DNA of 64,000 nucleotides from Betaproteobacteria bacterium (GCA_016125475.1 WGLR01000036.1:186001-250000), one strand, 5' to 3'; shown: positions 8,342-18,451, counted from the stretch's first letter. Notes: a model not told the origin generated them from the letters alone. Numbers and translations: made by a program.

Positions 8342-9373
8342 ATGTTCCGAGTCACGATCAAGAAATCCGGTCACACGTTCGAAGTCGCCGAGGGCGACAC
8401 CGTTCTCGCGGCTGCGCTCGCCGCCGGCTACACACTGCCCTACGGCTGTCGCAACGGCGCCTGCGGTTCCTGCAAGGGTACCGTCGTCGAGGGGCACGTC
8501 GACTTCGGAAACCATCAGCCCTACACCCTGACGGACAGCGAGAAGGCGGCAGGGCTCGCGCTGTTCTGCTGCGCCCGGCCGCAGTCCGACCTCGTCATCG
8601 ACGCCCGCGAGGTCGCCGGTGTCGGCGAGATCCAGGTCAAGAAGCTGCCGTGTCGCGTCCAGGCCATCGAGCGGCCGGCCGCCGACGTCGTGGTCCTCCG
8701 GCTCAAGCTGCCTGCCAACGAACGGCTGCAGTTTCTCGCGGGTCAGTATCTCGAGATCATCATGCGCGACGGCAAGCGCCGCGCCTACTCGATGGCGAAC
8801 CCTCCCCACGACGACGAATTCATCGAGCTTCACGTGCGCAACATGAAGGGGGGGGCGTTCACGGAGTACGTCTTCAACACGATGAAGGAGAAGGACATCC
8901 TGCGCTTCGAGGGCCCGCTCGGGACCTTCTTCCTGCGCGAGGACTCGGACAAGCCGATGCTGCTCGTCGCGAGCGGCACCGGGTTTGCGCCGATCAAGGC
9001 GATCATCGAGCACGCCTTTCACGCCGGCATCGAACGCCCCATGGTCTTCTACTGGGGCGGGCGACGCCCGCAGGACCTGTACATGCGCGACCTCGCGGAA
9101 TCCTGGGCGCGTGAACACCCGAACTTCTCGTTCATTCCCGTCATCTCCGACGCCGAACCCGAGGACGCGTGGACCGGTCGGACCGGCTTCGTGCATCACG
9201 CGGTGCTCGAGGATTTTCCGGACATGTCCGGCCATCAGGCCTACGTCTGCGGAGCGCCCGTCGTCGTGGAAGCCGCGCATCGGGACTTCACGACACGTGC
9301 AGGCCTGCCGGACGACGAGTTCAACTCGGACGCCTTCACGCCTTCGGTGGATCCGCTCAAGGCCGCGACCTGA
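8342..9373 (+). CDS. 2Fe-2S flavin reductase (CDP-6-deoxy-glucoseen reductase-like)
   Basis: This 343-residue electron-transfer flavoprotein has an N-terminal plant-type ferredoxin domain with cluster ligands in YGCRNGACGSC (Cys36, Cys41, Cys44) and a fourth cysteine at 76 or 77. An FAD-binding domain follows with RAYSMANPP near 140-150, then an NAD(P)H-binding domain with SGTGFAPIKAIIEHA near 213-228 and the terminal YVCGAPVVVEAA. Betaproteobacterial genomes usually annotate this as CDP-6-deoxy-delta-3,4-glucoseen reductase (AscD-like), but no deoxysugar genes are nearby, so a general NAD(P)H:acceptor reductase role is more likely. It stands alone on the plus strand. Confidence 0.88.
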   Translation: MFRVTIKKSGHTFEVAEGDTVLAAALAAGYTLPYGCRNGACGSCKGTVVEGHVDFGNHQPYTLTDSEKAAGLALFCCARPQSDLVIDAREVAGVGEIQVKKLPCRVQAIERPAADVVVLRLKLPANERLQFLAGQYLEIIMRDGKRRAYSMANPPHDDEFIELHVRNMKGGAFTEYVFNTMKEKDILRFEGPLGTFFLREDSDKPMLLVASGTGFAPIKAIIEHAFHAGIERPMVFYWGGRRPQDLYMRDLAESWAREHPNFSFIPVISDAEPEDAWTGRTGFVHHAVLEDFPDMSGHQAYVCGAPVVVEAAHRDFTTRAGLPDDEFNSDAFTPSVDPLKAAT

Positions 9374-9449
9374 CGCCCGTCGTCTCCGGCGCGCCGGGTC
9401 AGTCCCGGCGCACGTGAGGCGGCGGCCGCCCCGTCCGTCGACCGTTGCG

Positions 9450-10658
9450 TCACAGAAGCCGACGGCGACGACCTCCCGAGACTTCGTCGAGCTGTGCGAG
9501 CGCGTGCGTGAGTGCGGCGCCCAGATGCGTGCGCGCATCGTCCTCGTGACCGGAGGCCTCCGCGAGACGCGCGAGTTCGAGATGTGCGGAATGGGACGAT
9601 TCGACCGCCAGACTGGCCTCGAAATAGCTCCGGGCCTTGCCCCAGAGTTCCGCGTGGGCGCAGAGCCGCCCGAGCGTGAGCAGCAGCGCGGCATCCCGCG
9701 GATGCTTCGGTAGCCAGCCCTCCGCCTTCTGGATCTGCTTCAGCGCCTGTTCGCCGAGCCCTTCGGCATAGAGCAGCACGAGCTGTGAATCCCAGTGCTT
9801 CTCCAGTGCGTCCTCGATCACGCGATGGGCGAGTTCCCCCGCATCGAGCTGCAGGAAGCACTCCGCCGCGACGCGCGCCACGAGTTCGTCGACCGCGAGT
9901 TCGGACGGCACCTTGTGCCACGCGTCGCGCAGGCGATCGAGATCGATCGCCCGCCGCTTGAGCATTTCCACGGTGGCCGTGCGCCGCAGCTGCGCGAGCG
10001 CGGCCGGATCGTAGATGTTGCGCTTGTCGAGCTGGGGCAGCAGTGCCTCGACGCGGTCCCAGTTCCGGGCGAGCTGGTGCGCCTTCAGTTCGAGGCGCAG
10101 GGACGCGGTGTGCTTGACCTTGATCTTCTCGAGCACGGCGAGCGCGTCGAGGTAGCGTCGCTCGTCCAGCAGCAGTTCCGCCTGGGTGATCCGCCGGAGA
10201 TAGTCCTGGGGCTCTCCCAGTTCCTCCATGGTCGTGAGGTAGCGGTCACGCGCGTCGAACGCGCGCTTCTGGTGGGCGGCCCGCGCTGCGATGGCGGCTG
10301 AGAGCCCTGGCTCGTAATGGCGCTTCAGGGCGGATGCCGCCGCTTCCTCGGCGCGGCCGGAGCGGCCTTCCAGGTAGGCCTGGACGCCCTTGATGAACGC
10401 GTCGCGTCCGCGCTCGAGGTGCTGTTTCTCGTGGTAGAGCCTCACCCGGGCCGGCAGCGAGAGCATGGCCGCGAGTGCGCGCACGAGCACGTACAGCGCG
10501 AGGAACAGGGCGGCGAGAAGCGCGATGGCGAAGTTGATGGAAAGCTCGATGCGATGCGTCGGGAACACGAGCATCACGTAGCCGGCGTTGTAGCGGCCTG
10601 CAACGACGAGGCCGACGGCAAGTGCGAACAGACCGAGTATCCAGAAGAACGTCTTCAC
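9450..10658 (-). CDS. hemY: HemY: inner-membrane heme-biosynthesis-associated TPR protein
   Basis: This is the proteobacterial HemY (not the protoporphyrinogen oxidase of the same name), a 402-residue inner-membrane protein with two N-terminal membrane segments (about 3-22 and 38-60) followed by tetratricopeptide-like helices to the C-terminus. Its molecular task is not settled; it is thought to help organise late heme synthesis. I take a GTG at 10658 as start because it gives the family N-terminus VKTFFWILGLFALAVGL and lies 11 bases after hemX; the frame stays open further upstream only through hemX-antisense-like sequence. Last gene of the hemC-D-X-Y unit. Confidence 0.92.
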   Translation of the reverse strand: MKTFFWILGLFALAVGLVVAGRYNAGYVMLVFPTHRIELSINFAIALLAALFLALYVLVRALAAMLSLPARVRLYHEKQHLERGRDAFIKGVQAYLEGRSGRAEEAAASALKRHYEPGLSAAIAARAAHQKRAFDARDRYLTTMEELGEPQDYLRRITQAELLLDERRYLDALAVLEKIKVKHTASLRLELKAHQLARNWDRVEALLPQLDKRNIYDPAALAQLRRTATVEMLKRRAIDLDRLRDAWHKVPSELAVDELVARVAAECFLQLDAGELAHRVIEDALEKHWDSQLVLLYAEGLGEQALKQIQKAEGWLPKHPRDAALLLTLGRLCAHAELWGKARSYFEASLAVESSHSAHLELARLAEASGHEDDARTHLGAALTHALAQLDEVSGGRRRRLL

Positions 10659-10669
10659 CGTCGGCTCCG

Positions 10670-11767
10670 CTAGCGCACCGATCCGCGCGGACTGGAAAGC
10701 TGCCGGCGCACGGCCTGCAGGCTGTCGTCGATGTTCGGGAGCTGCACGGCGAGGTCGGTGTCCGCGAGCTGAAGCAACTGCTTGCGCGCGCTGGAAACGG
10801 CTGCGTTGGCGGTGTCGAAATGCTGGGACAGCCACTGATCCGCCGTCCGGATGTCCATGCGGAACTCGGACTCGTTGCGCGACAGCAGGGCGAGGCGTGC
10901 CGAAAGCAGTTTGAGCTTGAGATTCTCACGCGCGAAATAGGCCTGCTCGGGTGCGAGCAGCGGGGCCTGGCGCGAGTCGACGAACCGGATTCGCAGCATG
11001 TCCTTCAGGTCGTACCAGAGTTCACCCAGGAGGTTGTTCCATGTCGGTGTGTGGCCGCCGTGGTCGGCGGGTGATGTCGCGGTCGGTCGCAGGTCCGACA
11101 GCAGCGGCAGATCGTCGACCGAAGCGATCAGCGCATCGATCTTCAGCGTGAGTCCGGGGACGTCGACCGCGGGAGCGGCCTTCAGCTTGTCGATGTCCTG
11201 GTTGATCACCTTCCTCAGGGACAGAAGCCCCGGTCGATCCGCCTGCGCGAGGCGCTTGTCGGCGGCCTCCAGCGCGATGAGCGCGGAACGCACGTTGCCG
11301 GCGAGTTCGAGCTGCTCGTCCGCGGTCACGAGAATCTGTTCGATCTCGGCGAGCACCCACTCGTCGCGATTGCGCGCGAGTTCCTGGTACAGGCTCTCCA
11401 GCGCGATGCGCTGGTTCTCGCTCGCGGTGAGCTTCGCTTCCATGAGGCTCATGCGGCTGTCGAGGTCGCGGACGGTGTTGCGCACCTCGTCGGCGATGTG
11501 ACGGGTTTCCTTGTTGGAGGACTCGATTTCGGCCACCTTGCGCGCGAGGTCCGTCTCGAGCCGCGTCGATTCGTGCTGTGCGTCGGTCCACTGCCACACC
11601 GAGAATCCCAGTGCCGCGATCGCGATGATGAGCGCCGGTGCGAGGCCGTGCGAGATCCTCGCGGGGCCGGATGCATGCGGCGCTGCCGGCTCGCGTTCGC
11701 GGGCGGAAGGCGTCTGCGCCTCGGTGGGTTCTGCCTTGCCGTTCGACGTCGGGGTCTCTTCGCTCAT
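10670..11767 (-). CDS. hemX: HemX-like membrane protein (uroporphyrinogen-III C-methyltransferase family label)
   Basis: This 365-residue protein has a charged, low-complexity cytoplasmic N-terminus (1-40), one membrane segment at about 43-63 (GLAPALIIAIAALGFSVWQW) and a long helical region with coiled-coil character (about 65-160), then a globular C-terminus. This is the HemX layout. The family is often labelled uroporphyrinogen-III methyltransferase, but no SAM-binding motif is visible, so that name should not be read as an enzyme activity. It starts five bases after the hemD stop and is followed after 11 bases by hemY, consistent with one operon. Confidence 0.92.
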   Translation of the reverse strand: MSEETPTSNGKAEPTEAQTPSAREREPAAPHASGPARISHGLAPALIIAIAALGFSVWQWTDAQHESTRLETDLARKVAEIESSNKETRHIADEVRNTVRDLDSRMSLMEAKLTASENQRIALESLYQELARNRDEWVLAEIEQILVTADEQLELAGNVRSALIALEAADKRLAQADRPGLLSLRKVINQDIDKLKAAPAVDVPGLTLKIDALIASVDDLPLLSDLRPTATSPADHGGHTPTWNNLLGELWYDLKDMLRIRFVDSRQAPLLAPEQAYFARENLKLKLLSARLALLSRNESEFRMDIRTADQWLSQHFDTANAAVSSARKQLLQLADTDLAVQLPNIDDSLQAVRRQLSSPRGSVR

Positions 11768-11772
11768 GATGC

Positions 11773-12573
11773 TCAGTGTGACAGATGACGGGGCGCGCCG
11801 TCGGCGACATGGTGCAGCAGGGCCTCGACGATCGCGGCATCCCCGCTGCCGGACAGGATGACGCTGTCGACGCCGCAGCCCCGGACGGCCGCTGCGATGC
11901 GTTCGTGGGACACCACGTGTGGCACGGTCCTGAGCGACGCCGCGAGCGCCGGGTCCAGCATCCGGTACAGGTTGCGCACGCCCTCGCCGCTGGTGCAGGT
12001 CACCACGTCGATGTGGTGCTTCGCGATGAGCTCGAGTGCGTCGGCGGGCGTCTCTCGTGGCGCGACGCGTCGATAGGCGGCAATCTGCTCGACCTTCGCC
12101 CCGCGCCGTTCCAGTTCTCCACGCAGGAGGTCCCTGCCATCCGCTCCCGAGACGATCAGCACGCGCCGTCCGGACACGTTGCCGAGCGCGGGCATGCGCA
12201 GGACCGCCTCGCTGTCGGAACCGTCGGCGGGCCGCATCGCATCGGCGATGCCCTGACGAGCGAGTTCACGCACGGTGCCTTCGCCCACGGCCAGAACGAT
12301 CACGCGCCCGGGCCAGCCGTGCTGCGCGAGTGTGGGCATGGCGTGGCGAACTGCGTTGGCGCTCGCGAATATCGCGAAATCGAACGAGTCCAGCCGGCTC
12401 GACACGTCGACGAGTGCCGAGGGATCGGCGACCGGTGCGATCACGATCGTGGGCAGGCGTACCGGCTCGCCACCGTGCAACCGGATCAGCCTGGCAAGTT
12501 CGTCGGCCTGATGTTCGGGCCTCGTCACGAGCACGTGCAGACCCGCAAGGCTGGCGTGCGCTTCGTTCATCAT
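11773..12573 (-). CDS. hemD: Uroporphyrinogen-III synthase
   Basis: HemD closes and inverts ring D of hydroxymethylbilane to give uroporphyrinogen III, the branch point to heme, siroheme and cobalamin. The 266-residue product begins with HVLVTRPEHQADELARLIRLHG and includes the FASANAVRHAM region (about 90-100) and the conserved TCTSGEGVRNLYRML near 190-205. HemD sequences are poorly conserved, so position after hemC strengthens the call. The ATG at 12573 overlaps the hemC stop by four bases (ATGA), a coupling signal; a second ATG directly follows. Confidence 0.94.
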   Translation of the reverse strand: MMNEAHASLAGLHVLVTRPEHQADELARLIRLHGGEPVRLPTIVIAPVADPSALVDVSSRLDSFDFAIFASANAVRHAMPTLAQHGWPGRVIVLAVGEGTVRELARQGIADAMRPADGSDSEAVLRMPALGNVSGRRVLIVSGADGRDLLRGELERRGAKVEQIAAYRRVAPRETPADALELIAKHHIDVVTCTSGEGVRNLYRMLDPALAASLRTVPHVVSHERIAAAVRGCGVDSVILSGSGDAAIVEALLHHVADGAPRHLSH

Positions 12574-13514
12574 CGCGCCGATTCGGCGTCCGCGAGGATC
12601 TCGCGGGCCCCCGCCGAGATCAGCCTGGACGCGACCGATTCCCCGAGTGCCTCGGGCGACGTCTCGAGCCACGACGCTTCCGCACAGGCCCGTTCGAGTC
12701 GCGTCCCGTCGGGCAATGCGACGAAACCGGTGAGTCTCGCCAGAGAGCCCGAGAGTTCGGCGAAGCCGCCGAGCGGAGCCGTGCAGTTTCCGGCGAGTGC
12801 ACGACTCATCGCACGCTCGGCCGAGACGCACCAGCTCGTCTCCGCGTGTACGAGCGGTGCGAGCAGCGTGCGGAGTTCGTCCCGTTCCTCCAGGAATTCC
12901 ACGCCGAGTGCGCCCTGTCCGACCGCGGGAATGCTTTCCTCGGGCGGGATCCACGCACGGATCCGGTCGGTCAGGGCGAGCCGGCGCAGGCCTGCGCCGG
13001 CGAGCAGGATCGCGTCGAACTGTCCTTCGTCGAGTTTTCGCAGCCGTGTCTGGACGTTGCCCCGCACCGGCGCCACCACGAGATCGGGGCGATGCGCGCG
13101 GAGCTGGGATTCCCGTCGCAGGCTCGACGTGCCCACGCGGGCGCCGGCCGGGAGCGCGTCGACCGAATCGTGACGATTCGACACGAACGCGTCACGCGGG
13201 TCGTCGCGTTCGTCGATCACCTGGATCCGGAATCCGTGCGGGGGATTGACGGGGACGTCCTTCATCGAATGCACCGCGATGTCGGCTCGGCCGTCGAGCA
13301 GGGCGTCCTCGAGTTCCTTCACGAAAAGTCCCTTGCCGCCGATCTTCGCGAGCGTGCTGCCGAGGTTCCGGTCCCCCTCCGTGGTCATGCCGAGAAGCTC
13401 CACGGCGAGCCCGGGATGGGCGGCAACGAGTCGGGCGCGCACGTGTTCGGCCTGCCAGAGGGCGAGGGCGCTCTCGCGGGTGGCGATGACGATGCGATTC
13501 GGCAGGGCAGTCAC
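12570..13514 (-). CDS. hemC: Porphobilinogen deaminase (hydroxymethylbilane synthase)
   Basis: HemC polymerises four porphobilinogens into hydroxymethylbilane. The 314-residue length equals E. coli HemC when the GTG at 13514 is taken as start (VTALPNRIVIATRESALALWQ). Substrate-binding arginine regions are at VGTSSLRRESQL (about 127-138) and VRGNVQTRL (150-158), and the dipyrromethane cofactor is attached to Cys244 in AGNCTAPLGG. The frame is open upstream, but that extension has no family resemblance. The ribosome-binding site of the GTG is poor by eye, so the exact start is less certain than the identity. First of four heme genes. Confidence 0.96.
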   Translation of the reverse strand: MTALPNRIVIATRESALALWQAEHVRARLVAAHPGLAVELLGMTTEGDRNLGSTLAKIGGKGLFVKELEDALLDGRADIAVHSMKDVPVNPPHGFRIQVIDERDDPRDAFVSNRHDSVDALPAGARVGTSSLRRESQLRAHRPDLVVAPVRGNVQTRLRKLDEGQFDAILLAGAGLRRLALTDRIRAWIPPEESIPAVGQGALGVEFLEERDELRTLLAPLVHAETSWCVSAERAMSRALAGNCTAPLGGFAELSGSLARLTGFVALPDGTRLERACAEASWLETSPEALGESVASRLISAGAREILADAESAR

Positions 13515-13623
13515 GGGGAGGATCTTCGCTGAAATGACACCGGATTCTACCAGCCGGCCCTGCCGGCTCACGCGCGGGCGGATGCCGGTGACGGGACGCT
13601 TCGCCAGCGTCCGCCCGGGAATC

Positions 13624-14151
13624 TCAGAGGTCCCTGACGCCCCGTGTCGTTTCCGACGCACGCTGCGCCAGCAGGGCATCGAGGGCGGCCGGCGTCATCC
13701 AGCGGACGCACGAGGTGTCGATGCGCCCGCAGAACTGCTCGAGGACCCAGGCGCGACCTTCGTGGCGCCAGACGCGCATCACGTTCCGGAACTCGCCGCT
13801 CATTCCCGCACGCAGCGTCTCCGTCCTGTCCTCGCCCGTCCCGAACCGGTGCCGGAAGGAGGCGAGCGCGGCCGTGAACGAAGTCTCGGGTACCCGCGCT
13901 TCGTCGGCGACGACACGGCCGTCCTGAACCCGGATCACCACGCTGAGCACCGGTACGCCGTGCAGGGTCGTCCCCGGGGCCTCGCGGCGCGTGCAGATGC
14001 GGCCCCGCGGGGAATCCGTGCAGGTGTAGCGTGGTGCGGAGACGCTGCCGTCGTCGGGCGAACCGGGAGGCGGCAGTGCGGGCTCGCCGGCCAGCGCCCG
14101 CGCACAGCCGAGCGCGGCGAGCACCGGCGCGACGTTCGCCCGGATACCCAT
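13624..14151 (-). CDS. Small secreted protein coupled to algR, function unknown
   Basis: The 175-residue product starts MGIRANVAPVLAALGCARALAGEP, which reads as a signal peptide. The mature part has four further cysteines (in RYTCTDSPRGRICT and QFCGRIDTSCVRWM), two closely spaced pairs that could form disulfides in the periplasm. I do not recognise the family. The start codon overlaps the response-regulator stop as TGATG, so translation is coupled to the AlgR-like gene; hemC begins about 110 bases further on. The tie to a two-component system suggests a periplasmic accessory or output of that system, but this is inference only. Confidence 0.75.
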   Translation of the reverse strand: MGIRANVAPVLAALGCARALAGEPALPPPGSPDDGSVSAPRYTCTDSPRGRICTRREAPGTTLHGVPVLSVVIRVQDGRVVADEARVPETSFTAALASFRHRFGTGEDRTETLRAGMSGEFRNVMRVWRHEGRAWVLEQFCGRIDTSCVRWMTPAALDALLAQRASETTRGVRDL

Positions 14152-14921
14152 CAGGAGCCCCTCCCGAAGTCCCGGATCACGTGCGCCTGCCTTCTGGACA
14201 CGGGTAGCGGCTCGTCGATGCCTTCGAGCACGGCGAGCCAGGTGCTGTCGCTCGAGGTCGTGTCCTGGCGTTCGAAGCCCCGGAGGTACGCGCGCGCCAC
14301 GAGGCAGCTGCGGTGGATGCGCACGAACGTGCCCGCGAACTCCTGCTCGAGCCGGGTGAGGGAGTCCTCGACGAGAAACTCCCGATCCTCGGTCCGGATG
14401 GTCACGTACTTGAGTTCGGAGCGCAGGAAACGGATGTCCTTCACGGGGACGAGCACGACGCGTCCCCGTTCCTGCACGGCGATGTGGGTACGCGGGGCGC
14501 GCGCGATGTCGTCGAGCCCCCCCTGTCTGGGTGACAGGGCACCGGACGCACGTTCGAGCGAGTCGAGCAGCCGTCGCCCCCGGATGGGCTTCAGCAGGTA
14601 GTCGATCGCGTGGAGTTCGAAGGCCTTCACCGCGTACGTGTCGTACGCGGTGGTGAAGACGATTCGCGGCGGTGTCGCGAGGGCCTGGAGGTGTCGGGCG
14701 GTTTCGATGCCGTCCATGTCGGGCATCCGGATGTCGAGGAACACCACGTCGGCAGGCGATTGCTGCAGGGCGTCGAGCAGTTCCTGTCCGCTGCCGGCCT
14801 CCCCGACGACTTCGACGGGCAGCGTCTCGCTGCAGTCCGCGAGGAGTTCGCGCATGCGGTTGCGCGCCGGCACCTCGTCGTCCGCGATCATCACGCGAAG
14901 CGGCGTCGCCGGGTCCTTCAC
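14151..14921 (-). CDS. algR: LytTR-type response regulator (AlgR family)
   Basis: The 256-residue protein has an N-terminal receiver domain with the acidic pocket IADDE (12-16), phospho-acceptor Asp63 in VFLDIRMPDMDG, and the conserved Lys in IDYLLKPI (about 117). A C-terminal LytTR DNA-binding domain spans about 150-250 (IAVQERGRVVLVPVKDIRFLRSELKYV; RIHRSCLVARAYL). AlgR-type regulators control exopolysaccharide, motility or virulence genes; here the target is unknown. The gene overlaps the sensor kinase by four bases (ATGA) and sits upstream of the heme genes, the same placement as algZ-algR-hemC in pseudomonads. Confidence 0.94.
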   Translation of the reverse strand: MKDPATPLRVMIADDEVPARNRMRELLADCSETLPVEVVGEAGSGQELLDALQQSPADVVFLDIRMPDMDGIETARHLQALATPPRIVFTTAYDTYAVKAFELHAIDYLLKPIRGRRLLDSLERASGALSPRQGGLDDIARAPRTHIAVQERGRVVLVPVKDIRFLRSELKYVTIRTEDREFLVEDSLTRLEQEFAGTFVRIHRSCLVARAYLRGFERQDTTSSDSTWLAVLEGIDEPLPVSRRQAHVIRDFGRGS

Positions 14922-15937
14922 GAATCGCCCTCCCGCCTGTACGGAATCCGTATGCGGACCTGGTATTCCCCTTCCTGCATTCTCGCCTCGAGTCTGCCTT
15001 CCTCGTCGAAATGAAGCGCCAGGCGTTCACGGATGTTCTCCAGCGCCATCCGGTTTCCGCTCTGGTGCCCGCCTTTCACGGTAACGGGGTTCTTCAGCAC
15101 CACGTGGACGTCGCCACGGGACTGGAAGATGTTGATCGTGATCGTCGCGGGCGCGGTCGACGGTTCCACCCCGTGGTAGACGGCATTCTCGAGCAGCGGT
15201 TGCAGGATGAGTGGCGGGACCAGGGCGTCCCGCGGCATTCTGTCCACGTGCCACTCCACCTGCAGGCGTTCCCCGAGGCGCAGCTGCTCGATGTCCAGGT
15301 ATTGCCGGCACAGGGACACTTCCTGCTCGAGGGGCGTGAGGTCCCGGTTGTCGGCCATCAGCACGCGGAACAGATCGGCCATGTCCTCCAGTGCGGCCTC
15401 CGCGCGCCTCGGCTGCGTCCGTATCAGGGACAGCACGGCGTTCAGGCTGTTGAAGAGGAAATGGGGACGGATGCGCGCCTGGAGTGCCTGCAGTCGCGCC
15501 TCCGTGAGGGCGGGTGACAGCGCGCGTCCCCGAAGGTGGAAATAGAAGAGCACCGCGCTTCCCGTGGCGAGCGCGAAGAAGATCTGCCGGTCCGCGGTTC
15601 CCGCGTCCACGGAGAATGCACGCTCCATGAAGTCGCCGAAGGCCAGCGCGGCGAGCTGCGTCACGACCAGCACGGCGAGCAGCCCCGCCCGGTAGGGCAG
15701 CCTGCCCAGGGGGCGTGCGAACAGCGCGAGCACCGCGAGCGTGAGAACGGCGACGGGCTGGACGTGGAGCGACACGATGGAGAATTCCTCGGGGATCTCG
15801 GTCCAGTTGCGGGTGACGAGCACCGTCGCCGCGAGGGACATGGCGGTCACGAGCAGCACGGTTCGCAGCCAGACACCGATGTTCAGGAAGTCCGGGAGGC
15901 GGTCCGGCGTCCGTTGCGGCTGATTTATACTCGCCAT
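14918..15937 (-). CDS. algZ: Sensor histidine kinase, LytS/AlgZ (HPK7) type
   Basis: This 339-residue membrane sensor has four hydrophobic segments in the first 135 residues (about 24-42, 62-75, 82-100, 118-134) with no large periplasmic domain. The phospho-acceptor is His159 in [12 protein letters not shown], the signature of the His_kinase (PF06580) group. The C-terminal ATPase region has [12 protein letters not shown] and [13 protein letters not shown]. It pairs with the AlgR-like regulator it overlaps. An upstream in-frame ATG at 15997 exists, but [10 protein letters not shown] at 15937, with an AAGAAA ahead of it, is the more natural start. It is divergent from argH, about 190 bases apart. 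Confidence 0.92.
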   Translation of the reverse strand: MASINQPQRTPDRLPDFLNIGVWLRTVLLVTAMSLAATVLVTRNWTEIPEEFSIVSLHVQPVAVLTLAVLALFARPLGRLPYRAGLLAVLVVTQLAALAFGDFMERAFSVDAGTADRQIFFALATGSAVLFYFHLRGRALSPALTEARLQALQARIRPHFLFNSLNAVLSLIRTQPRRAEAALEDMADLFRVLMADNRDLTPLEQEVSLCRQYLDIEQLRLGERLQVEWHVDRMPRDALVPPLILQPLLENAVYHGVEPSTAPATITINIFQSRGDVHVVLKNPVTVKGGHQSGNRMALENIRERLALHFDEEGRLEARMQEGEYQVRIRIPYRREGDS

Positions 15938-16124
15938 GCAAGTTTTCTTCGGGATCGAGATCGTCCGCGGCTGTCCGGGCCGGCCCGCGACCTGCACATC
16001 CGGAACTCGGCCGGAGACCGGGGTGTGCGGTTGCCGGATCGCATCGACGGCGCTGCGACCACCCGACTCGCGAGCCGGGTGCCGATCCTTCCGGACCTAC
16101 AACCCTTCCCAGCATCCACGACGC

Positions 16125-17558
16125 ATGAATTCTGATCAAGCCCCCTCCGGCGCGCAAGCGGCCGGTGTCCCCGTTTCCCAGAAGGCCTGGTCGGGCCGCT
16201 TCAGTGAACCCGTCGACGAGCGCGTGAAGCGCTTCACGGCGTCCGTGTTCTTCGACAAGCGCCTGGCCGTGTTCGACATCGAGGGTTCCCTCGCGCATGC
16301 CGCGATGCTGGCAGCCGTGGGCGTTCTCGGCGAAAGCGACCTCGCCGACATACGGCGCGGCATGGAACAGATCCGTGCCGAGGTGGAGAACGGCACGTTC
16401 GAGTGGTCGGTCGACCTCGAAGACGTCCACCTGAACATCGAGCGGCGCCTCACGGAGCTCGTCGGCGACGCCGGCAAGAGGCTCCACACCGGACGCTCGC
16501 GCAACGACCAGGTCGCCACGGACATCCGCCTCTTCCTTCGGGACGCGATCGACCGCATCGTCGCGCTGCTCGGGGACCTGCGGCGGGCGCTCGTCGACCT
16601 GGCGGACGCCCACGCCGATGTGATCATGCCGGGTTTCACGCACCTTCAGGTCGCACAGCCCGTCACGTTCGGACACCACATGATGGCCTACTACGAAATG
16701 GCCACGCGCGACACCGAACGCCTGCTCGACTGCCGCAAGAGGGTGAACCGGCTCCCGCTCGGGGCTGCGGCGCTGGCCGGGACGAGCTATCCGATCGATC
16801 GCGCGCACGTCGCGCGTGCCCTCGGATTCGACGGCGTGTGCGAGAACTCGCTCGATGCCGTGTCGGATCGTGACTTCGCGATCGAGTTCACGAGCGGTGC
16901 CGCGCTCGTCATGACGCACCTGTCGAGACTGTCCGAGGAACTCATTCTCTGGATGAGTCCCCGGTTCGGATTCATCGAACTCCCTGACCGCTTCTGCACC
17001 GGCTCGTCGATCATGCCCCAGAAGAAGAATCCGGACGTGCCGGAACTCGTCCGCGGCAAGACCGGACGCGTGAACGGGCACCTCGTTGCCCTGCTCACCC
17101 TCATGAAAGCCCAGCCGCTCGCGTACAACAAGGACAATCAGGAAGACAAGGAGCCGCTGTTCGACACCGTCGACACGCTGGTCGACACGCTCGCGATCTA
17201 CGCCGAGATGCTGCGGGGCGTGCGTGTGGATGCTGCGCGCATGCGTGAGGCGGCTGCTGAGGGGTTCGCGACTGCGACGGATCTCGCGGACTACCTCGTG
17301 AAGCGCGGGATGCCGTTTCGCGAGGCTCACGAAGCGGTCGCGCGCGCCGTGCGCGAGGCCGCGGCGCGCGGCGTGGATCTCTCTGGCCTGAGTCTCGAGA
17401 CCATCCGGACGTTCGTGCCGGATGCGGGGCCGGAGGTGTTCGAGGTGCTCACGCTGGACGGCTCGACGGCCAGCCGCGCGCACCGGGGAGGCACGGCACC
17501 GTCGCAGGTGCGGCAGGCCGTCGAGCGGGCGCGACGCGAACTCGCCGGCAACGCGTGA
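16125..17558 (+). CDS. argH: Argininosuccinate lyase
   Basis: ArgH splits argininosuccinate into arginine and fumarate, the last step of arginine synthesis. The 477 residues carry all hallmarks: [13 protein letters not shown] near 22-34, [17 protein letters not shown] near 123-139, and the fumarase-superfamily signature [12 protein letters not shown] near 293-304 that holds the catalytic serine loop. The frame is open upstream into the algZ leader, but the ATG at 16125 gives the expected short N-terminus. The stop codon overlaps the following kinase-like gene (GTGA). Confidence 0.97.
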   Translation: MNSDQAPSGAQAAGVPVSQKAWSGRFSEPVDERVKRFTASVFFDKRLAVFDIEGSLAHAAMLAAVGVLGESDLADIRRGMEQIRAEVENGTFEWSVDLEDVHLNIERRLTELVGDAGKRLHTGRSRNDQVATDIRLFLRDAIDRIVALLGDLRRALVDLADAHADVIMPGFTHLQVAQPVTFGHHMMAYYEMATRDTERLLDCRKRVNRLPLGAAALAGTSYPIDRAHVARALGFDGVCENSLDAVSDRDFAIEFTSGAALVMTHLSRLSEELILWMSPRFGFIELPDRFCTGSSIMPQKKNPDVPELVRGKTGRVNGHLVALLTLMKAQPLAYNKDNQEDKEPLFDTVDTLVDTLAIYAEMLRGVRVDAARMREAAAEGFATATDLADYLVKRGMPFREAHEAVARAVREAAARGVDLSGLSLETIRTFVPDAGPEVFEVLTLDGSTASRAHRGGTAPSQVRQAVERARRELAGNA

Positions 17559-18451
17559 CGATTCCGTCGGAACTGGTGGGCGCGGTGCTCCGGTCGCTGG
17601 GCACCGGGCCTGCGGTTGCGACGTCGCGTGTGGTCGAGGAAGTCTCCGGCGGCTGCATTCACCGCGCATTCCGGATCCGGGGCGCGGAGCGTGATCTCTT
17701 CGTCAAATGGAGTGACCGTTCCAGTCGGGGCATGTTCGAAGCCGAGGCGCGCGGTCTCGAGGCGCTTCGTGCCGCCGGCTCGCTGCGTGTGCCGGCGGTC
17801 GTGGCCGTTGCGGAAGGGGAGACCTGCGCGTGGCTCGCGCTCGAGTGGCTCGACCTTCGTCCGCTGGGCGAATCCGGCTGCCGGGAACTCGGCGAACGGC
17901 TCGCGGTGATGCATGCGAGCACGGCGTCTGCGTTCGGGTGGATACAGGACAACTGGCTCGGGACGACCGTCCAGGAGAATGCGCGCGCGGCCGACTGGGC
18001 CGACTTCTGGCGGGAGCGCCGGCTGCTGCCGCAGTTGCGTCTCGCCGGAGCAAAGGGCGCGGCAGGGCGTCTCCTCGACGCCGGTTTCCGGGTCGCGGAC
18101 GCGTTGCCCGCGATTCTCGCCGGCCACGAACCCGCTGCCTCGCTGCTCCACGGGGACCTCTGGAGCGGCAATGCGGCCGGGACGGCCGACGGCTCGCCCG
18201 CCGTGTTCGATCCAGCCTGCTATCACGGCGATCGGGAGACCGACATCGCGATGACCGAACTCTTCGGCGGCTTCGGGCGCGGGTTCCACGAGGCGTACCG
18301 GTCCGCGTGGCCGATGGACCACGGCTACGCGATGCGACGGGATCTCTACAACCTGTACCACGTCCTGAACCACTTCAATCTCTTCGGGGGCGGCTACGGC
18401 TCCCGAGCCGAAGCGATGGCGAATCGGGTACTGGCCGCGGCCGGGCGCTGA
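17555..18451 (+). CDS. Fructosamine-3-kinase-like protein
   Basis: The 298-residue product belongs to the fructosamine kinase family (YniA-like), which phosphorylates ketosamines such as fructoselysine or ribulosamines and so starts repair of glycated proteins and amines. Visible motifs are the kinase catalytic loop [10 protein letters not shown] (about 197-206), the metal-binding [16 protein letters not shown] that follows, and the [16 protein letters not shown] segment (about 125-140), all family typical. Start is GTG at 17555, overlapping the argH stop by four bases, so it is translationally coupled to argH. A functional link to arginine synthesis is not obvious. Confidence 0.9.
   Translation: MTIPSELVGAVLRSLGTGPAVATSRVVEEVSGGCIHRAFRIRGAERDLFVKWSDRSSRGMFEAEARGLEALRAAGSLRVPAVVAVAEGETCAWLALEWLDLRPLGESGCRELGERLAVMHASTASAFGWIQDNWLGTTVQENARAADWADFWRERRLLPQLRLAGAKGAAGRLLDAGFRVADALPAILAGHEPAASLLHGDLWSGNAAGTADGSPAVFDPACYHGDRETDIAMTELFGGFGRGFHEAYRSAWPMDHGYAMRRDLYNLYHVLNHFNLFGGGYGSRAEAMANRVLAAAGR

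Noticed and set aside
15027-17669. Very long minus-strand open frame of 880 codons across argH and algZ
   Set aside because: It is antisense to argH and part of algZ, is arginine-rich and has no family resemblance. Such shadows are expected in GC-rich DNA.
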